Source: Rhodococcus sp. HM1 (GTDB lineage: Bacteria > Actinomycetota > Actinomycetes > Mycobacteriales > Mycobacteriaceae). From it: a DNA stretch of 64,000 bases. Below, in pieces: positions 52,355 through 60,485 of this stretch; position 1 is the stretch's first letter, and the number at the start of each line of letters is the position of its first letter. The position numbers were made by a program, and so were the translations under genes. The stretch lies in contig NZ_JALPTB010000002.1 of assembly GCF_023218075.1 (NCBI RefSeq), positions 62,001-126,000 on the forward strand. The letters run 5' to 3'. Under the pieces are notes generated by a model, which was given only the letters and a program-made list of their open reading frames with translations, had not been told where the DNA came from and did not search any database.

Positions 52355-53128
52355 GTGGAGACTTTGAAGGTGGACCGTCACGACGGTGTCGTGACGGTAA
52401 CGATGTCCCGCCCGGAAAAAAAGAATGCGGCCGACGAGACCATGTGGCGCGAGCTGGCCGAGACTTTCGCGGACGTCCGCCGCAACGAACAGGACCGGGT
52501 GCTCGTACTCACGGGAGCAGGGGGAGACTTCTGTTCCGGGGCCGATCTCGCGGGCATGCGGGAGGACGCTCTCCGTTACATGGCCGATGCGGGCGAGGCT
52601 GCCCGTTCCTTGCACGCCTTGACGATTCCCACCATCGCGAAGGTCGACGGTGTCGCTGTCGGCGCCGGCTGGAATCTCGCACTCGGATGTGATCTCGTGG
52701 TCGCCACCCATCGTGCCCGTTTCTCGCAGATTTTCGTGCGCCGGGCATTGTCGGTGGACATGGGCGGGTCGTGGCTCCTTCCCAAGCTCGTCGGCATCCA
52801 GAAGGCCAAGGAAATCGCGTTCTTCGGTGACATGTACTCGGCGGCCCAGGCTGCCGAACTGGGACTGGTCACCCGCCTCGTGTCACCCGACGAACTCGAC
52901 GAGGTGGTCACGGGGATGGCCCGCCGCCTTGCAGACGGGCCTGCTCAGGCGATTTCACTCACCAAGCAGCTGCTCGACGCGAGCGCGGAAGGCGGCGGTA
53001 TGGAAGCTGCGCTGCAACGCGAAGCGCACGCACAGGCCAACAACATCACCGGCGCAGACGCCAAGGAGGCCAAGGCTGCCTTCCTGGAGAAGCGCGAGCC
53101 CGTCTTCCGCCACGCAGAGCGGCAGTGA
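52355..53128 (+). CDS. Crotonase-fold enoyl-CoA isomerase/hydratase-like protein
   Basis: A 257-aa crotonase. The first hydratase Glu is replaced (GVAVGAGWNLALGCDL) and the second region reads FVRRALSVDMGGSWLLPKL, with the Asp pattern of isomerase-type members such as PaaG. A double-bond shift is thus more likely than hydration (inference). The GTG start at 52355 has GAGGGGAG upstream; an in-frame start at 52325 would begin inside the operator. It is first in a run of closely spaced genes to 56894. Confidence 0.9.
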   Translation: METLKVDRHDGVVTVTMSRPEKKNAADETMWRELAETFADVRRNEQDRVLVLTGAGGDFCSGADLAGMREDALRYMADAGEAARSLHALTIPTIAKVDGVAVGAGWNLALGCDLVVATHRARFSQIFVRRALSVDMGGSWLLPKLVGIQKAKEIAFFGDMYSAAQAAELGLVTRLVSPDELDEVVTGMARRLADGPAQAISLTKQLLDASAEGGGMEAALQREAHAQANNITGADAKEAKAAFLEKREPVFRHAERQ

Positions 53129-53159
53129 TGTAACGGACGCTCTAGGTGGAAGGACCGCC

Positions 53160-53981
53160 ATGACCAAAGCCTGTACAAGTAGAACCGAAGTGGAAGACCG
53201 CACGACGCTGCTGGACATCCTGACTGTCGAAAACCTCGACCGGGATCTGTTTCGCGCCCTCCCCGTACATCACGACGGTAGGCCCCTCTTCGGTGGCCAG
53301 ATCGCAGCTCAGTGTCTACTTGCTTGCGGTGCAACAGTTCCTGAGGGTCGGGAACCGCACTCGCTGCACGGCTACTTTCTGAGACGCGGTGACTCGTCGC
53401 AGCCGGTGGTCTACCGGGTGGAACGCGATCGGGACGGCAGGAGTTACTCCGCGCGACGCGTCGTCGCCCTGCAAGGTGGGCAGGTTCTCTTCAACATGGC
53501 AGCATCGTTCCGCCTCCGTGCCGATGGTGCAGAACTGGCAGGGAAGCAACCTCCTCCGATGTCTCCGCCGGAGAACTGCCGCGACATACCGAGTGAGTTA
53601 CCGCTGGAAGTGCGAGTCGACGAGTGGCCGAACCGCACACAGTTCTTCCCGACACGATTTCATGTCCGGCCGATCGGCGGCTTGCCGGAGAAGGACGTGC
53701 TCGTTCACGCGGCAGCGTTGACGTACATGTCGGACTTCTCGGCGGGACTTCCGAAGCATCTCGGCGGAGAAGTTCTCGGCCCGAGTCTCGATCATGCGCT
53801 GTGGTTCCACGACGTGCCCGAGTGGGACGGGTGGCTCCGGGTCGACTACGAACCCGGAGCGGCCGGCGGCAATCGCGGTTGGTACTCCGGGACGATCTTC
53901 AACGCGGCGGGCAGACGCATCGCGAGCCTCGCACAGGAGATGGTCTACTTCGATGACGATCCTGCAATCACGGCGGGATGA
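53160..53981 (+). CDS. TesB-like acyl-CoA thioesterase II
   Basis: A 273-aa double-hotdog thioesterase of the TesB type. Characteristic parts are LFGGQIAAQCLLACGATVP and LHGYFLRRGDSSQPVVYRVE in the first hotdog, and LDHALWFHDVPEWDGWLRVDY with RGWYSGTIFNAAGRRIASLAQE in the second. The catalytic Asp is expected in the second domain's LDHALWFH. It hydrolyses medium- to long-chain or branched acyl-CoA. It lies 31 bases after the crotonase stop and 10 bases before the tandem PaaI-like genes. Confidence 0.92.
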   Translation: MTKACTSRTEVEDRTTLLDILTVENLDRDLFRALPVHHDGRPLFGGQIAAQCLLACGATVPEGREPHSLHGYFLRRGDSSQPVVYRVERDRDGRSYSARRVVALQGGQVLFNMAASFRLRADGAELAGKQPPPMSPPENCRDIPSELPLEVRVDEWPNRTQFFPTRFHVRPIGGLPEKDVLVHAAALTYMSDFSAGLPKHLGGEVLGPSLDHALWFHDVPEWDGWLRVDYEPGAAGGNRGWYSGTIFNAAGRRIASLAQEMVYFDDDPAITAG

Positions 53982-53991
53982 AGGGAACTCG

Positions 53992-54597
53992 ATGAACGAG
54001 GTCGATTCGGCACCCTGTGATCCGCGTGCTGTCGAGGTCGCTGCTCGAGCAGTCCGTCGGCTCACCACCGCGATACTCGATGCCCGAGTGCGCGGTGCAG
54101 CGAATCCTGATATCTCGAAGAAGATCTCGGCGCTCGCGGACCGTCTGCAGGACGTGGCAGCAGAGCCCCGTGAATGCGTCACCGGCGAAACCGGATCGCA
54201 GGACGGAGTGCTCGCACGCAGTCCTGTGAGCGGTTCGAAGAATCCTGTCGCCGTGCCGCTCCACTTCGAGCAGTGCGAGGACGGATCGTCGCTGGCACAC
54301 GCCGAATTCCCTCGGCAGTACCAAGGCCCACCCGGGATCGTGCACGGTGGTGTCTCGGGTCTCGTGCTCGACGTCGCGATGGCGGTCGCAAACCGTGCGG
54401 CGGGTCGAGCCGGGGTCACCGCGGAGATGACGCTGCGCTATCTGCGGCCGACACCCCTGTATACGGAGGTGACAGTGCGCGGACGACACGTGCGTGCCGA
54501 GGGGCGCAAGGTCTGGTCGCAGGGGACACTGGAAGTGAACGGCGAGCCGACCGTGGTCTGCGACGGCCTGTTCATCGCGAAGGAGCCCGGTCTGTGA
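53992..54597 (+). CDS. PaaI-like thioesterase, tandem copy 1
   Basis: A 201-aa protein with an N-terminal helical region of about 95 residues and a C-terminal hotdog (GPPGIVHGGVSGLVLDVAMAV, MTLRYLRPTPLYTEVTVRGR, CDGLFIAKEPG). The pattern HGGVSGLVLD holds the usual oxyanion and acidic catalytic positions. The stop overlaps the next start by GTGA. The next two genes encode paralogues of the same design, an unusual arrangement. AAGGG precedes the ATG at 53992. Confidence 0.9.
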   Translation: MNEVDSAPCDPRAVEVAARAVRRLTTAILDARVRGAANPDISKKISALADRLQDVAAEPRECVTGETGSQDGVLARSPVSGSKNPVAVPLHFEQCEDGSSLAHAEFPRQYQGPPGIVHGGVSGLVLDVAMAVANRAAGRAGVTAEMTLRYLRPTPLYTEVTVRGRHVRAEGRKVWSQGTLEVNGEPTVVCDGLFIAKEPGL

Positions 54598-55244
54598 CTG
54601 TCGTCGACAATCTCTCGTTGCCGGTCACGGATGTGGAACTCGCGTACGCCGGTGCCCTCGAACGCGATGCCGCGCAGTTGCGCCGAATTGTGGATCTGCT
54701 CCTGCGCGTCGACGTCGACGACCCGCTGCTTCTCGACGTCGCCGACGAGCTGGATGTGCTTTCCGAACATCTGGAGAACCCGACCCGCACGGTGACCGAA
54801 ACTATCCGCAATCCCGGTTGGCGGCACGACCCGGTCAGCGGAGTCGAGAATGCGATAGCGCCGCCGATCGTACTCGAGGCCGGCCCCGACGGAACCTTGA
54901 CAGCAGAAGTCGAATTCGGACTCCCGTATCAGGGACCCAACTCCTTCGTACACGGTGGCATCTCGGCGATGGTCATGGACCACGTGCTCAGCGTGGCCAC
55001 CGCCCCGAATGGCGGAACAATCTTCACTGCGCAGCTCACTGTCCGGTACCACCGTCCCCTGCCGCTGTTCGTTCCCGTCGCCGTGGTGGCACGCCTGAAG
55101 GAACGCGAGGGACGCAAGCTCTGGGCTACCGGAGAAATCGTGGTCGACGGGAAGGTCGCAGTGTCGGCCGAGGGGTTGTTCATCGAACCGCGCCCGACGC
55201 CTGCACAGGCACCAGTTGGATCGGATGGTCGGGAGGACTCGTGA
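54594..55244 (+). CDS. PaaI-like thioesterase, tandem copy 2
   Basis: A 216-aa paralogue of the preceding protein, with a long N-terminal helical region (AQLRRIVDLLLRVDVDDPLL) and a hotdog (LPYQGPNSFVHGGISAMVMDHVL, LTVRYHRPLPLFVPVAVVAR, AEGLFIEPRP). It is coupled to both neighbours by GTGA overlaps (54594-54597 and 55241-55244). That spacing suggests a fixed stoichiometry, so the three proteins may assemble into a mixed hotdog complex (inference). Confidence 0.9.
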   Translation: MTVVDNLSLPVTDVELAYAGALERDAAQLRRIVDLLLRVDVDDPLLLDVADELDVLSEHLENPTRTVTETIRNPGWRHDPVSGVENAIAPPIVLEAGPDGTLTAEVEFGLPYQGPNSFVHGGISAMVMDHVLSVATAPNGGTIFTAQLTVRYHRPLPLFVPVAVVARLKEREGRKLWATGEIVVDGKVAVSAEGLFIEPRPTPAQAPVGSDGREDS

Positions 55245-55912
55245 TCACATGGAAGATTCCGGAAACGCGAAAGGACCTGTCGCGGTTCTACACCGGTGAG
55301 GAGGAGTGCCTGACGGCCCTCCCCGGTGAGTCTCGGCTCGACGACACTGCGGGCCAGCTCCGCCGCATCGTCGAAGCGTTGTCGCTGACGAATCCCGACG
55401 CGGATCATCTTCCGTCGCTTACCGAACAGCTTCGGGGTATCGCCGACGAGCTCGAAGCGCGCACGGAGTCGCCGTCCGAGCGACTGACAGAGATGTGGGA
55501 GGGCGACGGAGTGGCCCGGCACGACCCGGTGACCGGACCGGAGAACACCCTCGCTCCACCTCTGGTCATGCACGTCGTGGAGGACGGATGGGTCGAGGGT
55601 GAGGTCACTCTCGGCCTGCCCTACCAGGGGCCACCGGCTGCGGTGCACGGCGGCGTCTGTGCCGCACTGCTCGACGCCGCGCTTGCCGTGGCAAACCATC
55701 GCGCCGGAAACAACGGTATGACCGCGAAACTCGAAATCAGCTACCGGCGACCCACCCCGCTGTATCGCCCCATCACCGTGCGTGCCAAGCAGCTGAGATA
55801 CGAAGGCCGGAAACGATTCACGATCGGGGAGTTGGTCGCCAACGGGGAGGTATGTGCTTCTGCCGAAGGACTCTTCATTGCTCGGCGTACCCCGAGCGGC
55901 ACCGACGGATAA
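55241..55912 (+). CDS. PaaI-like thioesterase, tandem copy 3
   Basis: A 223-aa paralogue: N-terminal helical region (AGQLRRIVEALSLTNPDADH) and hotdog (LPYQGPPAAVHGGVCAALLDAAL, LEISYRRPTPLYRPITVRAK, SAEGLFIARR). The GTG start overlaps the preceding stop. The N-terminal helix QLRRIV is shared with copy 2, which supports duplication in place. The three copies differ mainly in the loop after HGG, where substrate contacts would be. They may release products of different size (inference). Confidence 0.9.
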   Translation: MITWKIPETRKDLSRFYTGEEECLTALPGESRLDDTAGQLRRIVEALSLTNPDADHLPSLTEQLRGIADELEARTESPSERLTEMWEGDGVARHDPVTGPENTLAPPLVMHVVEDGWVEGEVTLGLPYQGPPAAVHGGVCAALLDAALAVANHRAGNNGMTAKLEISYRRPTPLYRPITVRAKQLRYEGRKRFTIGELVANGEVCASAEGLFIARRTPSGTDG

Positions 55913-55922
55913 GAGGAGCGAC

Positions 55923-56894
55923 ATGAAGTACGTCCGACTCGGCAACAGCGGACTTCAGGTTTCCCGGCTGGCGCTGGGGTGCATGAGCTACGGCACCCCC
56001 GGCGCGGGACAACACGCGTGGACACTCGGCGAAGACGCCGCAAAGCCCTTCATCCGCGCCGCGGTCGAGGCGGGCATCAACTTCTTCGACACCGCGAACA
56101 GTTACTCGGGCGGGACCAGCGAGGAGATCGTCGGTCGGGCTCTGAAGGAATACACCACGCGTGAGAACGTCGTGATCGCGACGAAGGTGTACGGACGGGT
56201 TCGTTCCGGCCCCAACGGAAGTGGCTTGTCGCGCAAGGCGATCATGACCGAAGTGGAAGCGAGCCTGCGCCGCCTGGGTACCGACTACATCGACCTCTAC
56301 CAGATCCACCGCTGGGACGGTCGCACCCCGATCGAGGAAACACTCGAGACACTGCACGATCTCGTGCGGTCCGGCAAGGTTCGTTATCTCGGTGCGTCAT
56401 CGATGTTTGCGTGGCAGTTCGCCAAGGCGCTGTACACGGCCGACCTGCACGGTTGGACCAGATTCGTCTCGATGCAGCCCCACTACAACCTTCTCTATCG
56501 TGAGGAGGAACGGGAGATGCTGCCACTGTGCGCAGACCAGGGAATCGGGGTTCTGCCGTGGAGTCCGCTTGCCCGGGGCCGGCTGACGCGACCCTTCGGT
56601 GAGTCGAGTGTGCGGGCCGAGAGCGACGAATTCGGCAAGGGGTTGTACGACGAGGGCGACCGGTCGATCGTCGACGCCGTCGGCCGCATCGCGGACGAAC
56701 GGGGAGTGGAGCGCGCACAGGTGGCGCTCGCGTGGGTGCTCCGGCGCTCGGCGGTAACGGCGCCGATCGTGGGCGCCACCGAATCCAAGCACCTCACCGA
56801 TGCACTCGGGGCGCTCGAACTCGAATTGACGGACGAAGAGTGCGCAGTACTCGAGTCGTCCTACCATCCGCGGCCGATCGCCGGCTTCGCCTGA
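55923..56894 (+). CDS. Aldo/keto reductase
   Basis: A 323-aa AKR-fold oxidoreductase, NADPH-type. Catalytic tetrad residues are visible: Asp and Tyr in FFDTANSYSGG, Lys in VVIATKVYG and His in YQIHRWD. It ends with the family-typical SKHLTDALGALELELTDEE. It should reduce an aldehyde or ketone, or oxidise the alcohol. AGAGGAGCGAC precedes the ATG. It is the last gene of the thioesterase unit. The next 237 bases (56895-57131) show no gene and no clear terminator. Confidence 0.92.
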   Translation: MKYVRLGNSGLQVSRLALGCMSYGTPGAGQHAWTLGEDAAKPFIRAAVEAGINFFDTANSYSGGTSEEIVGRALKEYTTRENVVIATKVYGRVRSGPNGSGLSRKAIMTEVEASLRRLGTDYIDLYQIHRWDGRTPIEETLETLHDLVRSGKVRYLGASSMFAWQFAKALYTADLHGWTRFVSMQPHYNLLYREEEREMLPLCADQGIGVLPWSPLARGRLTRPFGESSVRAESDEFGKGLYDEGDRSIVDAVGRIADERGVERAQVALAWVLRRSAVTAPIVGATESKHLTDALGALELELTDEECAVLESSYHPRPIAGFA

Positions 56895-57131
56895 GAACTG
56901 CTTTGTACAGCAGCGCATCGGCAGACGATGAGCCCGGTTGGTGCCGGCCCGACTGCCTGCTTCGTTGATCGACGATGAGCGAATCGAGAAGGCGGCTCCA
57001 GATTCGAATGCAGTGAGTAGTCATGTGACGGGTGGGGTCACCTGATGGCTGGGCGGTCCGCGGACGTGTGGGACGCGAGCGCTGATGTCTTCAATTGAGC
57101 CTTGGTGGGCAAGACCGAGAGAAGGATTGCT

Positions 57132-57869
57132 GTGAAACGATTCGAAGGACGCGTGGTGATCGTGACCGGGGCAGCCCGAGGGCTCGGTCGGGACTACGCC
57201 CGGTATTTCGCCCAGGACGGCGCCAACGTCGTGGTTGCGGACGTGCGCGATACCCGGTCGGCTGCCGCCGAAGCGTCGTCGGAAGGTCCGCATTGTGTCG
57301 GGATCGAAGTCGACGTGACCGACCGTGGAAGCATCGAATCGATGATCGGAAAAGTGCGGGCGGAGTTCGGCCGCCTCGACATCCTGGTGAACAACGCCGG
57401 ATTGTGGCGTGGACTTGCCGAAGCCGGCTTGATCAACTGCCCCGACGAAATGTGGGACGCGGCATGGGCTGTCAATGTCACCGGCACGCTGAAGTGCTTC
57501 CAGGCTGCTGTCCCGATCATGCGGGAGGGCGGCTTCGGACGCATCGTGAACGTTTCGTCGATGGCTTCCCGTAACAGCGGAAATGTATACGGACTCACCA
57601 AGAACGTGGTCGAGCGAATGACCCAGGGCATGGCACGCGAGGTCGGCGACTGCGGGATCACGGTCAACTGCATTGCGCCTGGTATCTCGGCTTTCGAAGC
57701 AGCGCAAGGACAGCTCGAGGCCGCCGAGGCGATCGTCGCCGGCAACGCAATCAAGAGAGTCGGCACCAGTCGCGAACTGTACGAGGCGATCGCGTACCTG
57801 TGTGGGATGGGTGGCGACTGGATCACCGGCCAGACCGTGCGTGTCGACGGGGGCGCCGGCATCGGCTGA
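57132..57869 (+). CDS. SDR family oxidoreductase
   Basis: A 245-aa classical SDR: TGAARGLGRDYARYF, NNAGLWRGL, IVNVSSMASRNSGNVYGLTK with the catalytic YGLTK. GTG at 57132 has AGAAGGATT upstream; an in-frame start at 57102 is less likely. It should be an NAD(P)-dependent alcohol dehydrogenase for a pathway intermediate. It stands alone between two gene-free stretches (237 and 294 bases). In the second I see only possible coding debris and then the operator-like site at 58071. Confidence 0.9.
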   Translation: MKRFEGRVVIVTGAARGLGRDYARYFAQDGANVVVADVRDTRSAAAEASSEGPHCVGIEVDVTDRGSIESMIGKVRAEFGRLDILVNNAGLWRGLAEAGLINCPDEMWDAAWAVNVTGTLKCFQAAVPIMREGGFGRIVNVSSMASRNSGNVYGLTKNVVERMTQGMAREVGDCGITVNCIAPGISAFEAAQGQLEAAEAIVAGNAIKRVGTSRELYEAIAYLCGMGGDWITGQTVRVDGGAGIG

Positions 57870-58070
57870 AACAACCCTTTCGTAGCGAGCAATCGAGAAT
57901 CGACATGGACCCGGGACCGCGAGCCGAACGCTGTCGACGCCATGCGGAAGTCGCAGAAACCGTCGCTGGGGTGGGTTTTCGGTGAACGAATCGTAGTCCC
58001 CCGACGGCAGGTCGATGATGACCGCGGGACGTCCCGCGCAATGACGGCCCCGGTGGTGGCCTTGCCGACA

Positions 58071-58086
58071 ACCTAGTTATACAGGT
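58071..58086 (+). promoter_or_regulatory. Island operator motif, copy 11
   Basis: The sequence acctagttatacaggt is a good palindromic match. It lies 78-93 bases upstream of the DoxX-family gene and heads the last operon, which runs to the window end. Confidence 0.62.
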
Positions 58087-58163
58087 AAGACTTGTGTATC
58101 GGGATTGGCGTGACGCAGGCAGCAGCACCCTATCCCCGACGCCTTAGAGGGAACGGAGCTGAA

Positions 58164-58691
58164 GTGGACACGATCGACACCGGCCTGGTGATACTGCGCG
58201 TGCTACTGGGGTTGACGATGGCGGCCCACGGATACGGCAAGCTCTTCCGGGGCGGTCGCATTCCGGGCACGGCCGGCTGGTTCGACAGCATCGGCATGCG
58301 ACCCGGCAGGATGCACGCGTGGCTCGCCGCTCTCACCGAAGTGGGTGCGGGCGTCGCGCTTGCGCTGGGTCTGCTCACACCGTTCGCCGCCGCCGGATTC
58401 GTCTCGCTCATGTTTGTCGCCGCGTGGACAGTGCACCGAGGCAAGGGCTTTTTCGTCGCCGCCGACGGCTGGGAGTACAACCTCGTGCTCGCCGGGGGAG
58501 CTGTGGTCGTGGCGATCATGGGCGCCGGCAGCGCCAGCCTCGACCAGCTGATCTTCGGTGAGAATCTGCTCGATGGCTGGGCGGGCGGCGGTATCGCGCT
58601 GCTCGGCGGGCTGGCTGCGGCCGGTATCCTGCTCGGAACCTGCTACCGGCCGGCACCGAAGGAGAGCGACGAGTCGGTGACCGTGTCGTGA
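58164..58691 (+). CDS. DoxX family membrane protein
   Basis: A 175-aa integral membrane protein with four or five hydrophobic segments (LVILRVLLGLTMAAHGYGKL, the ALTEVGAGVALALGLL stretch, FVSLMFVAAWTVH, GGAVVVAIMGAG, GGLAAAGILLGTC). The AHGYGKLF motif is typical of the DoxX/DoxD family. Members of this family are often linked with oxidoreductases and quinone or redox homeostasis. GTG at 58164 has CGGAG upstream. The stop overlaps the next start (GTGA). It is the first gene of the final operon. Confidence 0.85.
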   Translation: MDTIDTGLVILRVLLGLTMAAHGYGKLFRGGRIPGTAGWFDSIGMRPGRMHAWLAALTEVGAGVALALGLLTPFAAAGFVSLMFVAAWTVHRGKGFFVAADGWEYNLVLAGGAVVVAIMGAGSASLDQLIFGENLLDGWAGGGIALLGGLAAAGILLGTCYRPAPKESDESVTVS

Positions 58692-58888
58692 CGATGAACC
58701 TTACGGAATTGCACGCCCGCGAATGTGTCCGCGGCACGGTTGCCCGGAACACGCAAGACGGTGACCGCGGCAAGCTCGCCGAGCTTGCCGAGTGCTTCAC
58801 GCTGGACGGAAAACTCGAGATCAACCGCATCGCTGCGGTCGACACGATGGCACCCGACTCTTTCCTTGCAGCACGGTGGTCGCAGTGA
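58688..58888 (+). CDS. Short SnoaL-like (NTF2-fold) protein, probably truncated
   Basis: A 66-aa product (ECVRGTVARNTQDGDRGKLAEL and AECFTLDGKLEI) resembling the first third of SnoaL-like NTF2-fold proteins, which are normally 120-150 aa. The rest of the domain is absent, yet the reading frame overlaps both neighbours by GTGA. It may therefore be expressed in place as a shortened protein, or be the remains of a deletion fused to the operon. The phosphatase gene starts inside its stop. Confidence 0.6.
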   Translation: MTMNLTELHARECVRGTVARNTQDGDRGKLAELAECFTLDGKLEINRIAAVDTMAPDSFLAARWSQ

Positions 58889-59619
58889 CCGCACGCGGAT
58901 TCGCCAATCTCCGGGACGTGGGCGGACTACCACTCGTGGGCGGTGGGATGACCGCCCACGGAGTGCTGTACCGCGGCGATGCGCCGTACCCGGGCGACTC
59001 GGTGGTACCCGATCTCGATCCCTGGCCACCCCGCATCGTCGTCGATCTGCGCGGCGAATCCGAACGTGAGAGGTTCGCCTACGACTGGCCGAGCGGCACC
59101 GTGGTGAACCCCCTGCCCCTGTTCGACTCGGCGGCGCCGGGAGCTCGACCGGTCGATCTGCAGTCGCTCTACGCGCGCATGCTCCACTACAACGAAACCC
59201 GCGCAGGGGAGATCCTCGAACTCGTTGCCGAACCCGAGGGTCCCGTGCTGCTGCATTGCACAGCAGGTAAGGACCGCACGGGCGTCCTCGTCGCCGTACT
59301 GTTGCTGGCCGCGGGCGTCGAACCGGACGCAGTCGTCGACGATTACGTGCGTAGTGAAGAAGCGCTGTTCGATCTCATCGACCGGTGGCTCGAGGTGGGC
59401 ATTCGCACCCGCAACTCGCCTCCGCTCGCCGAACAGTTCCTCCGCGCCCCGGCGGATGCGATCACACCGATCGTCGAGCAGCTCACGTCGGCACCGGGGG
59501 GACCGGTGCAGTGGATGCTCGACCGCGGTGCGAATCCGGCTCGTCTCGAGACGTGGCGAGCCCGGATGAGGGGAGTCCACGCGTCGGCTATGTACAGGAC
59601 GGAGGACGAGACGCTGTGA
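58885..59619 (+). CDS. Tyrosine-protein-phosphatase-like protein
   Basis: A 244-aa cysteine phosphatase of the family with P-loop HCTAGKDRTG; the nucleophile is Cys125. The N-terminal NLRDVGGLPLVGG and the YRGDAPY segment match the Y_phosphatase3 group. Such proteins can act on phosphotyrosine or on phosphoinositides and other small phosphoesters. In a catabolic operon next to crotonase and ligase genes a small-molecule role is also possible (inference). The GTG start overlaps the SnoaL-like stop, and the stop is overlapped by the next GTG. Confidence 0.88.
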   Translation: MTARGFANLRDVGGLPLVGGGMTAHGVLYRGDAPYPGDSVVPDLDPWPPRIVVDLRGESERERFAYDWPSGTVVNPLPLFDSAAPGARPVDLQSLYARMLHYNETRAGEILELVAEPEGPVLLHCTAGKDRTGVLVAVLLLAAGVEPDAVVDDYVRSEEALFDLIDRWLEVGIRTRNSPPLAEQFLRAPADAITPIVEQLTSAPGGPVQWMLDRGANPARLETWRARMRGVHASAMYRTEDETL

Positions 59620-60431
59620 CCTCGACACGAACCGACCTCGCCGCCCCGGCGGTGCTGACCGAACTCCGCGGGGAAGTCCTCGTCATCACCCTCAACCGGC
59701 CCCGTGCCCGTAACGCGATGAATGCGGACATGGCCGAACAGGTCGGGGACGCTCTCGAACGCGCCCACCACGATCCGGCGGTGCGGGTCGTGATCCTCAC
59801 CGGCGCCGGCGACAGAGCGTTCTGCGGCGGCGGTGATCTCGTGGCGATGTCCGAAGGGCAGTCTCTTGAACCCGACGATCCCGTCAAGGCGGCGTGGGGT
59901 TTCGGCGGAGTGTGCCGCCACGCCATCGACAAGCCGATCATTGCCGCGGTCAACGGTTTCGCCGTGGGCGGGGGAGCGCAGATGGTGCTCGCGTGCGATC
60001 TCGTCGTCGCCGACGAGAACGCAGTGTTCTCCCTTCCCGAGGTCGGCAACGGCCTTCTTGCATCGTCCGGGGCAGGAGTACGTCTACCTGCCTGGGTGCC
60101 CAGGCCCGTCGCCATGGAACTCCTGTTGCTGGGTCGCCGCTTCACCGCTGCCGAAGCGCATTCGTGGGGGCTCGTCAACCGTGTCGTGCCTCCCGGCAGT
60201 GCCCTGGACGAAGCACTTGCGATGGCCGAGATCGTCGGCCGGCAGGCTCCGCTTGCAGTGCAGGCCACCAAGCGGATGGTGGCGGGAATCGTCGACCGCG
60301 AGTTCGTCACCGAACATGAGGCATGGGATCGGAACCTGATCGAAGTGACTGCGAACCGGGCCACGAAGGACGCTGAAGAAGGTCCCCGCGCGTTTGCCGA
60401 GAAGCGACCACCCGTCTGGCGGGGTCGGTAG
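59616..60431 (+). CDS. Crotonase-fold protein (enoyl-CoA hydratase family)
   Basis: A 271-aa crotonase-superfamily protein. The motif GFAVGGGAQMVLACDL has Gln where the first catalytic Glu is expected, while SLPEVGNGLL keeps the second Glu. The loss of one Glu argues for altered activity, perhaps isomerase, hydrolase or dehydratase (inference). The GTG start overlaps the phosphatase stop (GTGA). It ends AFAEKRPPVWRGR, a common crotonase terminus. Confidence 0.9.
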   Translation: MTSTRTDLAAPAVLTELRGEVLVITLNRPRARNAMNADMAEQVGDALERAHHDPAVRVVILTGAGDRAFCGGGDLVAMSEGQSLEPDDPVKAAWGFGGVCRHAIDKPIIAAVNGFAVGGGAQMVLACDLVVADENAVFSLPEVGNGLLASSGAGVRLPAWVPRPVAMELLLLGRRFTAAEAHSWGLVNRVVPPGSALDEALAMAEIVGRQAPLAVQATKRMVAGIVDREFVTEHEAWDRNLIEVTANRATKDAEEGPRAFAEKRPPVWRGR

Positions 60432-60485
60432 TTCCCATCCACTGCGGCGTCCATCCGTCCACCAACCGAACCGAGGCGTCACGAA

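Noticed and set aside
24392-58086. Assigning the island operators to the TetR protein at 49022
   Set aside because: Its own divergent promoter has a different palindrome (attctagaat), so the link cannot be made from this window.
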